From NCBI GenBank assembly GCA_003427395.1, contig BFEA01000538.1, forward strand, positions 990,037 to 1,018,852: a DNA stretch of 28,816 nt, written 5' to 3'. Below the pieces are notes generated by a model. That model saw nothing but the letters and a program-made list of their open reading frames with translations. It was not told where the DNA came from and searched no databases. This document shows, one piece after another, positions 1 to 11,140 of the stretch (position 1 is the stretch's first letter; the number at the start of each line of letters is the position of its first letter). The stretch comes from Chara braunii (taxonomy: Eukaryota > Streptophyta > Charophyceae > Charales > Characeae). The translations under genes and the position numbers were made by a program.

Positions 1-47
1 AGAGAGAGAGAGAGAGAGAGAGAGAGTGAGAGAGAGAGAGAGAGAGA

Positions 48-93
<46 letters not shown>

Positions 94-292
94 AAGAACA
101 GCTAAGTGTGTGCGTGTGTTTGTGTGTGTGTATGTGTGTGTGTATGTGTGTGTGTGTTGCGCCTTCGCCCGCCCGTGTAGCGGGATTGTCATGTGAGTGT
201 GTGTGTGTGTGTGTGTGTGTGCGTGTGTGTGTGTAAATGTGTGTGTGCGTTTGTGTGTGTGTATGTGTGTGTGTGTGTATGCACGTGGTGGG
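1..292. repeat. GA and GT microsatellites
   Basis: Nearly pure (AG)n, then (GT)n, then GA again, then interrupted GT/TATG tracts. A short non-repetitive island lies around 158-190. Open frames here encode only alternating Val/Cys and are artefacts of the dinucleotide. Confidence 0.95.
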
Positions 293-720
293 TGGGGGGG
301 GGGGGGGATGACCCCTTCCCCACCACTCACTCACTCAATCAATCAATCAATCTATCAATCAACGGAAAAATATATATATATATATATACAATACTTCGTG
401 TGTGTGTGTGTGTGGGATTGTTGGGGGTGGGGGGGCGACCCCTCCCCCACCAATCAATCAATCAACAAAAAAAAATAAAAAATTGAATGCATCTTCCGCT
501 AGAACATGGAAATATACAATACTGCGTGTGTGTGTGTGTAGGGGCCTGTTGAAGGTGGGGGGGCGACCCCTGCCCCACCAATCAATGAATCAATCAATCA
601 ATCAATCAATCAACGCAAAAAGAAAAAAGCAAATTCGAATGAATCTTCCGCTAGAACATGAAAATATACAATCGTACCTGTGTGTGTGTATGTATGTGCG
701 CCTATGGGGCCAATCAATCA
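193..720. repeat. Composite tandem repeat, about four units of ~130-150 bp
   Basis: Each unit runs: GT tract, a G-rich then C-rich segment, (CAAT)n, poly-A, then a short AATATACAATAC-type link. The link recurs near 389, 517 and 669 (spacing 128 and 152). An earlier unit at 193-360 has the GT, G-rich and CAAT parts. The G-rich and C-rich segments are complementary (for example GGTGGGGG and CCCCCACC around 426-452), so each unit can form a GC hairpin. The last unit has lost the C-rich half. Confidence 0.7.
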
Positions 721-785
721 ATCAATCAATCACTCAATCAATCAATCACTCAATCACTCAATCACTCAATCGCTCAATCACTCAC

Positions 786-817
<32 letters not shown>

Positions 818-840
818 CGAAAAAAAAAAAAAAAAAAAAA
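712..840. repeat. (CAAT/CACT)n tract followed by poly-A
   Basis: About 100 bases of CAAT with interspersed CACT and CGCT variants, ending in an A run. Frames translate to Ser-Ile-Asn-Gln repeats, and coding is not supported. Confidence 0.95.
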
Positions 841-934
841 TGTTGTGTTGTTTATTTTTTATTTTTTCGGAAATACCTTCACTCATTCAACCCCCCCACC
901 GAAAAATTAGTTTTTTTTTCTTTTTTTCTTTTGC

Positions 935-952
935 GGGGTTGGGGTTGGGGTT
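935..952 (+). repeat. (GGGGTT)x3 G-rich hexamer run
   Basis: Three perfect GGGGTT repeats directly after a T-rich tract. Three G4 runs plus flanking G could support a weak G-quadruplex. It is far too short to be a telomere. Confidence 0.8.
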
Positions 953-1630
953 GCGCCACTTCATGGCGCTTCCCAAATCCCCAACCCCCCTCCCCACTGG
1001 CTGCCATGCGGCCGCAAAGTCGAGCGGCCGCGCGGACACGTCCGCGGGGTCGCGGCCTAGGACTTGTCCGCGCTTGGCCGCCGCCGGGGGGGATTCGTAG
1101 CCCCCCCCCCAGCGTATTCGAGCCGCCAGACGACATCGTTTAAGGAGAAAACTCCCCTCCCGCCATAGTATGATTGACTGCGAAAGACTCACGAGGATCG
1201 ATATGGCTTTCCCCGAGCAATTGCCCCAAACTCTTGCTTCACCCCCTCCTACCTCCGCCTCATTCCCACCCATCTTGTATCGCCCTCGTCGCAATTATAA
1301 AACCCAGAAGCGCGCCCGAAAAAATCTCTATGAACCCATCAACCAGCTTCAGGAAAGTTATTGTTTGGTGATGTGGAAGTAAGGGGGTTGGAAAGTCCTG
1401 ACGAGCCGACTGCAGTGTATGCAAGGTTGTGCGTCAGGTGGCCGTGACGAACTGCGGGATCTAGGCAAGTTGATGCAAAAGCTTATTTGGCGGGCCGACG
1501 ATCACTGTGGTGCGGAGATTGGTACGTGGCGGCAGGGATCGTTAGTACCAGAGTAAAAAAGGTGTGTATGCGTACGAGTGGCTGCATGACCAGGGGCCAT
1601 TATCAAGAGAGCAGGAGGCATGTGCATCTG
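953..1630. other. GC-rich to mixed spacer, no gene seen
   Basis: Roughly 975-1110 is strongly GC- and CpG-rich and contains GCGGCCGC twice, at about 1008 and 1024, plus the inverted repeat GCGGAC-AC-GTCCGC. Several open frames overlap on both strands, as expected in GC-rich DNA. None shows a recognisable domain. Confidence 0.5.
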
Positions 1631-1634
1631 GGTA

Positions 1635-1714
1635 GCACGCTGTACGCGTACGCCATGCGTACATGTACGTATTCCAGCGTACGCGTACGAACCCAAAATC
1701 GCACGTATGAGTAC

Positions 1715-1745
<31 letters not shown>
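1635..1745. repeat. CGTACG-rich segment ending in a 29-base poly-A
   Basis: The palindrome GTACGCGTAC occurs at 1642-1651 and 1679-1688, with several half copies (GCGTAC, ATGTACGT) between. An uninterrupted A run follows at 1717-1745. The poly-A could be the tail of an old retroposed sequence, but no internal Pol III boxes or target-site duplication were identified. Confidence 0.6.
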
Positions 1746-1748
<3 letters not shown>

Positions 1749-2048
1749 TGTTGCACAGAATAATGATTCAAACAACATTTGCCTGAGATTCATACCCGAA
1801 TTCCCCACCAATCTTGATTTAAAAATAAAAAACCTTATAAAAAACTTTAAAATAATAGTAATAAAAAAAACTATTTAAAATAGTTTTTAAATTATTATGA
1901 TAATACCACATTTTTCTTAGTTCTTCATTTCTTCCTCGAGTTTGATTGGGAATTCGGGGATGAATCCCAGGCAAAAGTTCTTTATATCATGTTCTTGCAT
2001 CATATGTATTTGTTACAAGAGTTTGTTTCTATTTATTCTGTTTTTTTT
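1746..2048. other. AT-rich spacer before the satellite, no gene seen
   Basis: A and T runs dominate, with one imperfect inverted repeat (ACTATTTAAAATAGT-like, about 1869-1890). The T-rich end grades into the first satellite monomer. Confidence 0.6.
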
Positions 2049-2442
2049 CTAATTTTTAATTTTTTTATTTTAATTTATTTCTTTTTTGTGTCTTTGATCT
2101 TTCACTCGAGTTTCATACATAATTTCGCGACGAGTCTCATACAAATGCTGTTTCAAATATCATTTTGCATAACATACTTTTTTTTCAGATGTTTTCGAGA
2201 ATTCTTTATTTATTTATTTATTTCTCGTATTCCCACGTGGAGTACGTGTGCGCGAGTAAGTGTCGCATACAGGAATAGTACGTGTACGTGTATACTCGCA
2301 ACCCGCGTACACGTACGTCGTGCAACCCAGTTGTGCGCCTTAATTTTCAGATTCACCTTCTTTTGGCTTTTAAAAACTTAGTCCACGGTGAATAGCCGGT
2401 TGATGCCTCCCTCCTCCCTAAGGCTTGTTTGTATGATCAACA

Positions 2443-2476
<34 letters not shown>

Positions 2477-4263
2477 TCCTCCCTTTCTTGTGGAAGTTGT
2501 GTTCCTTCGCTCTCATCTACGTGATAGGTGCTCGAAAGATGTGATGCTTCCATTATCTCGTTTGTCCCAGTTGATTTGAATAGAATCTTGCACAAACGAG
2601 CATTATTGCATTCGAGGAATGAGTAATCCTGGGTGATTTTACCAATTTTATTTTTTTTTTATATCATTCTCTAGACAACTTAAGATCCATCTATGTGAGA
2701 TTTGTTGCACATATGCATCGATTGGGCTAACTAATCTAGGATTTTGTGTATACGTGCTCTCGACTCGTCGTGCTAATGATGATTATCTCACTGATTGAAA
2801 TGAACACACATTTTTCTTTAGATCAGTTTGTGTGACTGATGAAAAACGATGACCATGTAGCATTGCGACTGATTACTTCTCTGATTGAATAATTGGTTGA
2901 GTGAACTTACGTGATCATTTTTTTTTTAATGCCATGTGGACCGATTGTTTGGATGCGACAGGGTGCTAACTAGCCGTGTCCTCTTTCACTCGAGTTTCAT
3001 ACATAATTTCGCGACGAGTCTCAGATAAATGTTGTTTTAAATATCATTTTGCATAACGTACTTTTTTTTTCGGATGTTTCCGATGATTCTTTATTTATTT
3101 ATTTTTTACACGTATTCCCACGTGCAGGAGTATGTGTGCGCGAGTAAGTGTCGCATACAGGAATAGTACGTGTACGAGTGTACTCGCAACCCGCATACAC
3201 ATACGTCATGCAACCTAGTTGTGCGCCTTAATTTTCAGATTCACCTTCTTTTGGCTTTTAAAAAGTTAGTCCACGATGAATAGCCGGTTGATGCCTTCCT
3301 CCTCCCTTAGACTTGTTTGTATGATCAACGCTCTCTTTCTCTTTCTCTCTCTCTTTCTGCCTCCCTTTCTTGTGTAAGTTGTGTTCCTTCACTCTCGTCT
3401 ACGTGATAGGTGCTCAAATGATGTGATGCTTCCATTATCTTGTTTGTGCCCGTTCATTTGAATAGAATCTCGCACAAATGAGCATTGTTGAATTCGAGGA
3501 ATGAGTAATCCAAGGTGATGTAACCAATTTTTTTTTTTTTTTTATATCATTCTCTAGACAACTTCTGATCCATCTATATGAGATTTGTTGCACATATGCA
3601 TCGATTGGGCTAACTAATCTAGGATTTTGTATATACGTGCTCTCGACTCGTTGTGCGAATGATTATTATCTCACTGATTGAAATGAACACACATTTTTCT
3701 TTAGATCGGTTGTGTGACTGATGAAAAACGATGAACACGTAGCATTGCGACTAATTACTTCTCTGATTGAATAATTGGTTGAGTGAACTTACGTGATCAA
3801 TTTTTTTTTTATGCCATGTGGACCGATTGTCTGGATGCGACAAAGTGCCAACTTCCCGTCTAATTTTTAAATTTTTTTATTTCAATTTATTTGTTTTTTG
3901 TGTCTTTCTTCTTTCACTCGAGTTTCATAGATAATTTCACGACGAGTTTCAGACAAATGCTGTTTCAAATATCATTTTGCATAACATACTTTTTTTTCAG
4001 ATATTTTCGATGATTCTTTATTTATTTATTTTTTTCACGTATTCCCATGTGCAGGAGTACGTGTGCGCGAGCAAGTGTCGCATACAGGAATAATACGTGT
4101 ACGCGTGTACTCACAACCCGCATACACGTACGTCGTGCAACCCTCTTGTGCGCCTTAGTTTTCAGATTCACCTTCTTTTGGCTTTTAAAAACTTAGTCCA
4201 CGACGAATAGCCAGTTGATGCCTCCCTCCTCGCTTAGGCTTGTTTGTATGATCAACACTTTCT

Positions 4264-4302
<39 letters not shown>

Positions 4303-5147
4303 CCTTTCTTGTGTAAGTTGTGTTCCTTAGCTCTCGTTTATGTGATAGGTGCTCGAAAGATGTGATGCTTTCATTATCTCGTTTGTCCCAATTGATTTGA
4401 ACAGAATCTCGCACCAACGAGCATTGTTGAATTCGAGGAATGAGTAATCCTTAGTGATCTTACCATTTTTTTTTTTTTTTATATCATTCTCTAGATCTTA
4501 AGATCCATCTATATGAAATTTGTTGCACATATGCATCGATTGGGCTAACTAATCTAGGATTTTATGTATGTGTGCTCTCGACTCGTCGTGCGAATGATGA
4601 TTATCTCACTGATTGAAATGAACACACATTTTTCTTTAGATCGGTTTGTGTGACTGATGAAAAACCATGAGCACGTAGCATTGCGAATGATTACTTCTCT
4701 GATTGAATAATTGGTTGAGTGAACTTACGTGATCAACTTTTTTTTTATGCCATTTGGACGGATTGTCTGGATGCGACAGGGTGCCAACTTCCCGTGTCCT
4801 CTTTCACTCGAGTTTCATACATAATTTCACGACGAGTCTTGAACAAATGTTGTTTCAAATATCATTTTGCATAACATACTTTTTTTTTCAGATGTTTTCG
4901 ATGATTCTTTATTTATTTATTTTTTTCACGTATTCCCACGTGCAGGAGTATGTGTGCGAGAGTAAGTGTCGCATATAGGAATAATACGTGTATGACTTTA
5001 CTCGCAACCCGCGTACACATATGCGTGCAACATAGTTGTGCGCCTTAATTTTCAGATTCACCTTCTTTCGACTTTTAAAAACTTAGTCCACGACGAATAG
5101 CTGGTTGATGTCTACCTCCTCCCTTAGGCTTGTTTGTATGATCAACG

Positions 5148-5207
<60 letters not shown>

Positions 5208-6660
5208 CTCTCTCTCTCTCCCTCCCTTTCTTGTGTAAGTTGTGTTCCTTCGCTCTCGTCTACGTGATAGGTGCTCAAATGATGTGATTCTTCCATTATC
5301 TGGTTTGTCCCAGTTGATTTGAATAGAATCTCGCACAAACCAGCATTGTTGAATTCGAGGAGTAAGTAATCCCAGGTAATGTAACCAATTTTTTTTTTTT
5401 ATATATCATTCTCTAGACAACTTAAGATCCATCTATATGAGATTTGTTGCACATATGCATGGATTGGGCTAACTTATCTAGGATTTTGTGTATACGTGCT
5501 CTCGACTCGTTGTGCGAATGATGATTATCTCACTGATTGAAATGAACACACATTTTTCTTTAGATCGGTTTGTGTGACTGATGAAAAACGATGAACACGT
5601 AGCATTGCAACTAATGACTTCTCTTTTTGAACAATTGGTTGGATGAACTTACGTGATGAACTTTTTTTTTATGCCATGCAGATCGATTGTGTGGATGCGA
5701 CAGGGTGCCAACTTCCCGTCTAATTTTTAAAATTTTTTATTTCAATTTATTTGTTTTTTTTGTCTTTGATCTTTCACATGAGTTTCATACATAATTTCGC
5801 GACGAGTCTCAGACAAATAATCTTTCAAGTATCATTTTGCGTAACATACTTTTTTTTCAGATGTTTCCGATGATTCTTTATTTATTTATTTTTTTCACGT
5901 ATTCCCATGTGTTGGAGTACGTGTGCGCGAGCAAGTGTCGCATACAGGAATAGTACGTGTACGCGTGTACTCGCAACCCGCATACACGTACGTCGTGCAG
6001 CCCTCTTGTGCGCCTTAGTTTTCAGATTCACCTTCTTTTGGCTTTTAAAAACTTAGTCCACGACGAATAGCCGGTTGATGCCTCCCTCCTCCCTTAGGCT
6101 TGTTTGTATGATCGACACTTTTTTTTTTTTTTTTTTTTTTTTTTTCTCTCTCTCTCTCTCTCCCTCCCTTTCTTGTGTAAGTTGTGTTCATTCGCTCTCG
6201 TCTACGTGATAGGTGCTCGAATGATGTGATGCTTCCATTATCTCGTTTGTCCCACTTGATTTGAATAGAGTCTCGCACAAACGAGAATTGTTGAATTCGA
6301 GGAATGAGTAATCCCAGGTGATCTTACCAATTTTTTTTTTTTTATATCATTCTCTGACAACTTAAGATCCATCTATGTGAGATTTATTGCACATATGCAT
6401 TGATTGGGCTACCTAATCTAGGATTTTGTGTATACGTGCTCTCGACTCGTCGTGCGAATGATGATTATCTCACTGATTGAAATGAACACACATTTTTCCT
6501 TAGATCGGTTTGTGTGACTGATGAAAAACGATGAGCACGTAGCATTGCGACTGATTACTTCTCTGATTGAATAATTGGTTGAGTGAACTTACGTGATCAA
6601 CTTTTTTTTTATGCAATGTGGACCGATTGTCTGGATGCGACAGGGTGCCAAGTTCCCGTG
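2049..6660. repeat. Satellite array: five ~0.9 kb monomers in alternating type I / type II order
   Basis: Monomers run about 2049-2977, 2978-3860, 3861-4795, 4796-5720 and 5721-6660. All carry the block CACTCGAGTTTCATA or a close variant (2103, 2987, 3915, 4805, 5775), GTGTGCGCGAG-like sequence, and a variable CT tract (about 2451, 3339, 4262, 5152, 6141). Type I (first, third, fifth) begins with a ~50 bp T-rich insert, has GCTCGAA at 2530, 4351 and 6214, and has GATCTTACC or GATTTTACC. Type II (second, fourth) lacks the insert, has GCTCAAA at 3412 and 5272, and has ATGTAACC. The array ends abruptly near 6661. Short frames over the CT tracts are not genes. Confidence 0.93.
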
Positions 6661-7911
6661 TCCTCATCATGACCATTCCAGTACAACGAGGAAAGGACAT
6701 TTGGATGAGAGTGGGACGTACTAGAAACTGTCGCCAAGATCGGCGAAAGTTATTGTTTTCCACTCGAGACAAGGTGTTTGGGATTCGTGGGCGTTGGTTT
6801 CATCGTTATCGATACCCACTCTCCCACGTACTCTTTAGTATTGCCTTTTAATGAACTAATTGTCATCCTCTGGATAACATTAGTGCCCCACTGGCCCAAC
6901 ACTCTTTGTAGTGATTGTCACTGTACCGAGCGTTTTTGGGAGAAGAGGTTCCACTATCGGACGTATGGCGAGGATGAACACAAGGAAATAAGAACTTCGT
7001 TGGGGTCATTCATGTTGCATTCCGAACTCTATAGCAAACCTCACCGGGACTTAATTCAAAAACGAGATCCCACGTGAGTGCCCTCGCCTTTTCGTTCGAA
7101 AAGATGACGAGTAGCGTGCATGAAGGTGCAAAGATACGTTTTGGATTAGGCAAATATTTAATAGCATCGCGCTCCATTTCTTCCCCGTGCAACTATGGTT
7201 CTTCCTCACTAAAACTGGATACGTTTTGTCCTTGGCCCCACACTTACTTCCAAAAATCATTGGCACACCCCATTTTGCTGATATTTCAAGGCCTATTGCA
7301 CATAACTTATCACTCCGACCGAAAGGCAACACAGTGCGTGAGGTTATAACGTCATAAGGAATGGTAGGTGGTAAAGGGAAACGACGTTCTCAAACTACGA
7401 GACCCCCTAAGGGATAATATAAGGAAGTGTGGGGATAGGGGTAGAGGGGGATAACAATTTCTAAACTCTTGATAATCGTGTGTGTTGTGGAGAGTACGTG
7501 GTAAGGGTGTACTCCGTGTTGGAAATGTTGGACCTCCAAAGGTAGTGTCGCAGTAGAGTTTGAGTGGGTTATTTATTTTTTAAACATCGAACTTCCAAAT
7601 TTATTCGAGGGTGTAGGAATAAAGTATATGACTGTTCTTACAGTGATGCCAGAGAGGGTTGTCACGTGGGGATCCCTGGGGGGCGAACCCGGGTAAAAAA
7701 TTGACCTCTGGCGCGAGGATCCCCGGCCGTATGAGCATAGATGCGCATTGAGATGCCATCACGTACGCAGGCATTGAATGTATGTGAGTATATCAAAATA
7801 TTTTTCTTATACGGCGAAGGTGAAAAAAAATGACAAAAGTGAAATACTTTTTTGAATTAAACATTTAATAATATGCACAAGATGTTGTAAACTTGATAAA
7901 ATAATACTAAA
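6661..7911. other. Unique-looking spacer, no supported gene
   Basis: Sequence after the satellite. Frames of 60-99 codons exist on both strands (the longest, 6778-7077 plus, opens at TTG, not ATG), but none has a recognisable motif. A small structured patch lies at 7649-7724: GGGGATCC at 7668 pairs with GGATCCCC at 7717, and CCAGAG at 7649 with CTCTGG at 7706, in a crossing arrangement. Its function is unknown. Confidence 0.5.
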
Positions 7912-8225
7912 ACTTTCAATGAATCGAGAGGGAAATAGAATCATCTTACTTTTTCGACACCTTGTAACATCAATAGTTAAGGAATCAGTTAAAACAATGA
8001 ACAAAAATTATAAAAGCTTTTATAATTTGAACTTATGTGAATTTGAAAAACGATCGACCCTTGCCAAAACTTACAATGAATCGAGAGATAAATCGAATGA
8101 TGGTACTTTTTTCGACACCTTATGACATAATTTCCTCAAACAAGCTTAGGAGTTGGTTTTAAAAATTGACAAAATTCATAAAAGATCTTCAAATTTGAAC
8201 TCATGTGCACTTGAAAAATGTTAGA
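7912..8225. repeat. Tandem pair of ~157 bp AT-rich units
   Basis: CAATGAATCGAGAG recurs at 7917 and 8074, followed in both copies by TTTTTCGACACCTT-like sequence, an AAATT..AAAAG stretch, and TTGAACT(T/C)ATGTG. Copy 1 contains a perfect 24 bp palindrome (8005-8028). Copy 2 keeps only part of it. Confidence 0.75.
8005..8028. repeat. Perfect 24 bp AT palindrome
   Basis: The 12-base half AAATTATAAAAG is followed directly by its reverse complement, with no spacer. It lies inside the first 157 bp unit. Confidence 0.9.
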
Positions 8226-8759
8226 CCCTTAAACCACCAGTTTTTTCGAAAGTCATTCCCGTTAACAAACCACAATTTTCAAAAATGTTCTAGCCACTAC
8301 GAAAACACATAAATTCATTCGACTACCATCTTCCCCCAGACACAACGCACCCTTATTTTGACTGTATCTCACCGTAAATATAGCTTGTATACATTTATTA
8401 GGGAGCATTTTGTTCGGGGGAAGACAGTACAACTGTTTCTTCTCTATTTTTTGTCGTGGCCAATAGCTGAGCCAGATACTGGTCACCTAAAAAGACATTG
8501 TTTTGCATTCATTGCAAGTAGAATACACATTTCGTAAAAAATGAACTTTTTGTCAAAAAGTGAACTATTTCGACTGCGAATAAACACTTAGTACATGGCC
8601 CAATAGGGCATCATGCGACACTTTAAATGGTCAGTATATGAGGTGTTGATATGACAAATGTTGCGGCGGGGCGTTTTGAGCCCTTCATACATGAATAATT
8701 GTTATTAAATGCAAATTAACACAGTGTAAAAAAGGGCAGGGGCTCTTTGTATGACACCT
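8226..8759. other. AT-rich spacer, no gene seen
   Basis: Nothing recognisable. Only a small inverted repeat (ACTTTTT/AAAAAGT around 8535-8551) was noted. Confidence 0.5.
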
Positions 8760-9295
8760 TAACAATGTTGTTCTGGCTTAGTGTTGCTGTGACAGACAAT
8801 ATACGATTCAAAAAGGCATCGTGTTGGGTATGTGGTGCCTGTTTTCCATAAAAGGTAAGGGGTTCGGCGCTCAACACCTTGCAAGTTGATGGACTGAACC
8901 TGTCAACTATGGTCGGGCGGAACACCCAGCCTGGTGCCGACATTTGGCAAGTTGAACCCGCAACCCGTCAGTACCCCTGCAACAATTGAGTCCACCATTT
9001 ATCTTCCTGGAAGGACCTGAGGCTCCTTTTCCGGTTGACAAATAGTAGTTGAACAGTGTCACCAAATGATTTGGGAGTTAGTGGTGTTCGACAGAGCACT
9101 CTAAGGAAGTGGCAAACAGTTGTTCGCTGTCGATGCCGATTGCCAATAGCACTGTTAGAAGTGTGAAAGAGTCATTGGTTCCTGATTTGTTTGGCGATCA
9201 AACAGCTTGAAGAAGTGTGAAAGAGTCATTGGTTGTCTGTGTGGATTGTCATTAACACTCTTAGGAAAACTCGATGCGAGATCTGATTCCGGGTC

Positions 9296-9298
<3 letters not shown>

Positions 9299-9358
<60 letters not shown>
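9299..9358. repeat. (GA)n microsatellite
   Basis: About 30 uninterrupted GA units inside the first arm unit, followed by CTCCTTGCTTTAACC. Confidence 0.95.
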
Positions 9359-9360
<2 letters not shown>

Positions 9361-10111
9361 CCTTGCTTTAACCCGGAAAGACATTGCCAGAGCAGATATC
9401 GGTTTGGTGACTGAGCACCTTCAACAAGTGTCAAACAGTCGACGTGCGGATGGCCACGCACTCTAAGGGAACCTTAATGCTGGGTGTGGATTTGCTTGCC
9501 GTAGGTTAGCAGTTGCTGGGCAGTCTTGGATGCTGAAGTCCGCCACCGGGGGAAGGTTTGATGGTCTGTGGTGGGACTTCCTGTTGGATTTGGATCTGTT
9601 TCGAGCAGAGTTTCGTACTCAAGAAATAGAATTGAACTCCAGATCCCGCAGTTTAGCAGTTCTTGGACATTGCTTGTGGTGTTGTCGGGGTACACACCAC
9701 AAGTCGGAGTGAACTCTCATTTAGATGGACAACATGAACGCACACCACTGGCTTAGTGTTGGTGTGACAGACAGTACACGATTCAAAAGGGCATCGTGTT
9801 GGGTATGTGGTGTCTGTTTTCCATAAAAGGTCAGGGGTCCGACGCCCGACACCTTGCAAGTTGAAGGACTGAACCTGTCAAATGTGGTCGGACGGAACAC
9901 CCAGCCAGGTGCACGACATTTGGCAAGTTGCCCGTCAGTACCCCTGCAAGAAATGTGTCCACCATTTATCTTCCCGGAAGGACCTCCTTCTCCGGTTGAC
10001 AGATAGTAGTTGAACACCAAATGATTCGAGAGTTGGTGTTGTTCGACAGAGCACCTTAACGAAGTGGCAAACAGTCGTTCGCTCTCGATGCCGATTGCCA
10101 ATAGCACTGTT

Positions 10112-10114
<3 letters not shown>

Positions 10115-10143
<29 letters not shown>
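10115..10143. repeat. (GA)n microsatellite
   Basis: About 14 GA units in the second arm unit. About 25 bases downstream the sequence resembles the outermost end of the 28.8 kb arm (TAGTTGAAC ... TCAATTCGCAG ... TTGGTGACTGA), which ties the GA tract to the element termini. Confidence 0.9.
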
Positions 10144-10145
<2 letters not shown>

Positions 10146-10455
10146 TTGGAAAGACATTGACAGATACTAGTTGAACAACGAATCAATTCGCAGATATCGG
10201 CTTGGTGACTGAGCAGCGGTCTGTGCGGATGGCCACGCACTACCTTGGTCTGTGGCTGGACTTCCTGTTAGATTGGGATCTGTTTCGAGCAGAGTTTCGC
10301 ACTCAAGAAACAGAATTGAACTCCAGATGCCGCAGTTTATCAGTTCTTGGACATTTGCATGGACAACTAGCGGATTGCTCGGGGTACACACCACAAGTCA
10401 GAATAAAATCTCATTTAGATGGACAACATGAACGCACACCATCAGCGCGGTGATA

Positions 10456-11140
10456 CAATACGGATGCTGGCTTGTCATTTGCATGGACAAATCAATAACA
10501 TAGATTCCTAACATCCACTCTTGTCGTCGCAAACATCAATCCCCTCCTTGACATGAGCATGTATAGGACTGTAAGACATTGGCATGAACATCGGAGATCG
10601 AAACACTTGCAAGGTCGTCGGCGTGTCATTTCTTTGCATAGACAAGATACATAACATTCATTCAAAATATTTACTCTCGTCACCTCAACGTGGAGATGGA
10701 AACACTCGCAACTTGCATAGTCTTTTCCTAACACTGCACCTTCGTAAATGGAAACAGCGCACGCAGAGTTGCAAGAAATGTTCAAACCACTGAACCGCAC
10801 ATTGCAAAGTTGACAGAGGTTGTTTCTGGAAAAACGTTTGAAGCAAAAAACAAGTAGTAGATAGAGGTGTGAGATGCGAGAGGCAACGTGTATGAAGTAG
10901 TAGATAGAGGTGCGAGAGGCAAAAGTTGCAATAGGTGCTAGAGGCAACGTGTGATTGTCTGCATATCCACCATTTCAAGGTGCACATGCACATCATGTTC
11001 CACAAGATTGTATTTTAACATGTTTTCCCTTAAACACAAGGTCATAGAAGTACATGACACGACATCGCAAGACGACGTAACATCGCGACACAGCACAAGA
11101 TAGCTGTAAAACCAGAAGAGTTCATTAGAATTACAATCGC
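10456..11140. repeat. Degenerate arm core, no gene seen
   Basis: GGCTTGTCATTTGCAT at about 10470 matches the core at about 16382. A degenerate second copy lies near 10623. TTGCAAAGTTGACAGAGG at 10802 parallels the inner arm repeats at 16573. GTAGTAGATAGAGGTG-type ~45 bp units repeat around 10855-10945. CCTTAAACACAAGGTC first appears at 11028. Confidence 0.6.

Larger units (their letters stand above)
8760..10455. mobile_element. Direct-repeat arm related to the inverted arms at 15.3-17 kb and 26-28.8 kb
   Basis: Two head-to-tail units: about 8768-9745 (~1.0 kb) and 9746-10455 (~0.7 kb). The 5' parts (8768-9165 versus 9748-10112) are closely similar through GGCTTAGTGTTG, the AACACCCAGCC region and CGATGCCGATTGCCAATAGC. 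The 3' parts (about 9560-9745 versus 10247-10445) match around TCGAGCAGAGTTTCG and GGGGTACACACCACAAGT. GA tracts sit in each unit. Motifs shared with the right-hand element include TAGTTGAAC, TCAATTCGCAG, TTGGTGACTGA and CACACCATCAGCGCG. Short minus frames here translate alike in both units but have no known domain. Confidence 0.75.

Noticed and set aside
935-952. Internal telomere from (GGGGTT)3
   Set aside because: Only three units, in a tract of assorted simple sequences.
193-1143. Overlapping open frames of 97-232 codons over the left simple repeats
   Set aside because: They encode Val-Cys or Ser-Ile-Asn-Gln runs from GT and CAAT microsatellites, in several frames at once.
4193-6278. Frames of Arg-Glu or Ser-Leu repeats in the satellite
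   Set aside because: Produced by the CT tracts of each monomer. They differ in length with the tract and have no conserved domain.
2049-6660. CRISPR-like regular repeats
   Set aside because: Units are ~0.9 kb, without short identical repeats separated by unique spacers, and the context is eukaryotic.
6778-7077. A 99-codon plus-strand gene
   Set aside because: It opens at TTG, has no motif, and overlaps other frames of similar length.
7649-7735. tRNA or retrotransposon primer-binding site around GGCGAACCCGGGT and TGGCGCGAGG
   Set aside because: No cloverleaf could be drawn, no long terminal repeats flank it, and no reverse transcriptase or integrase frame lies nearby.
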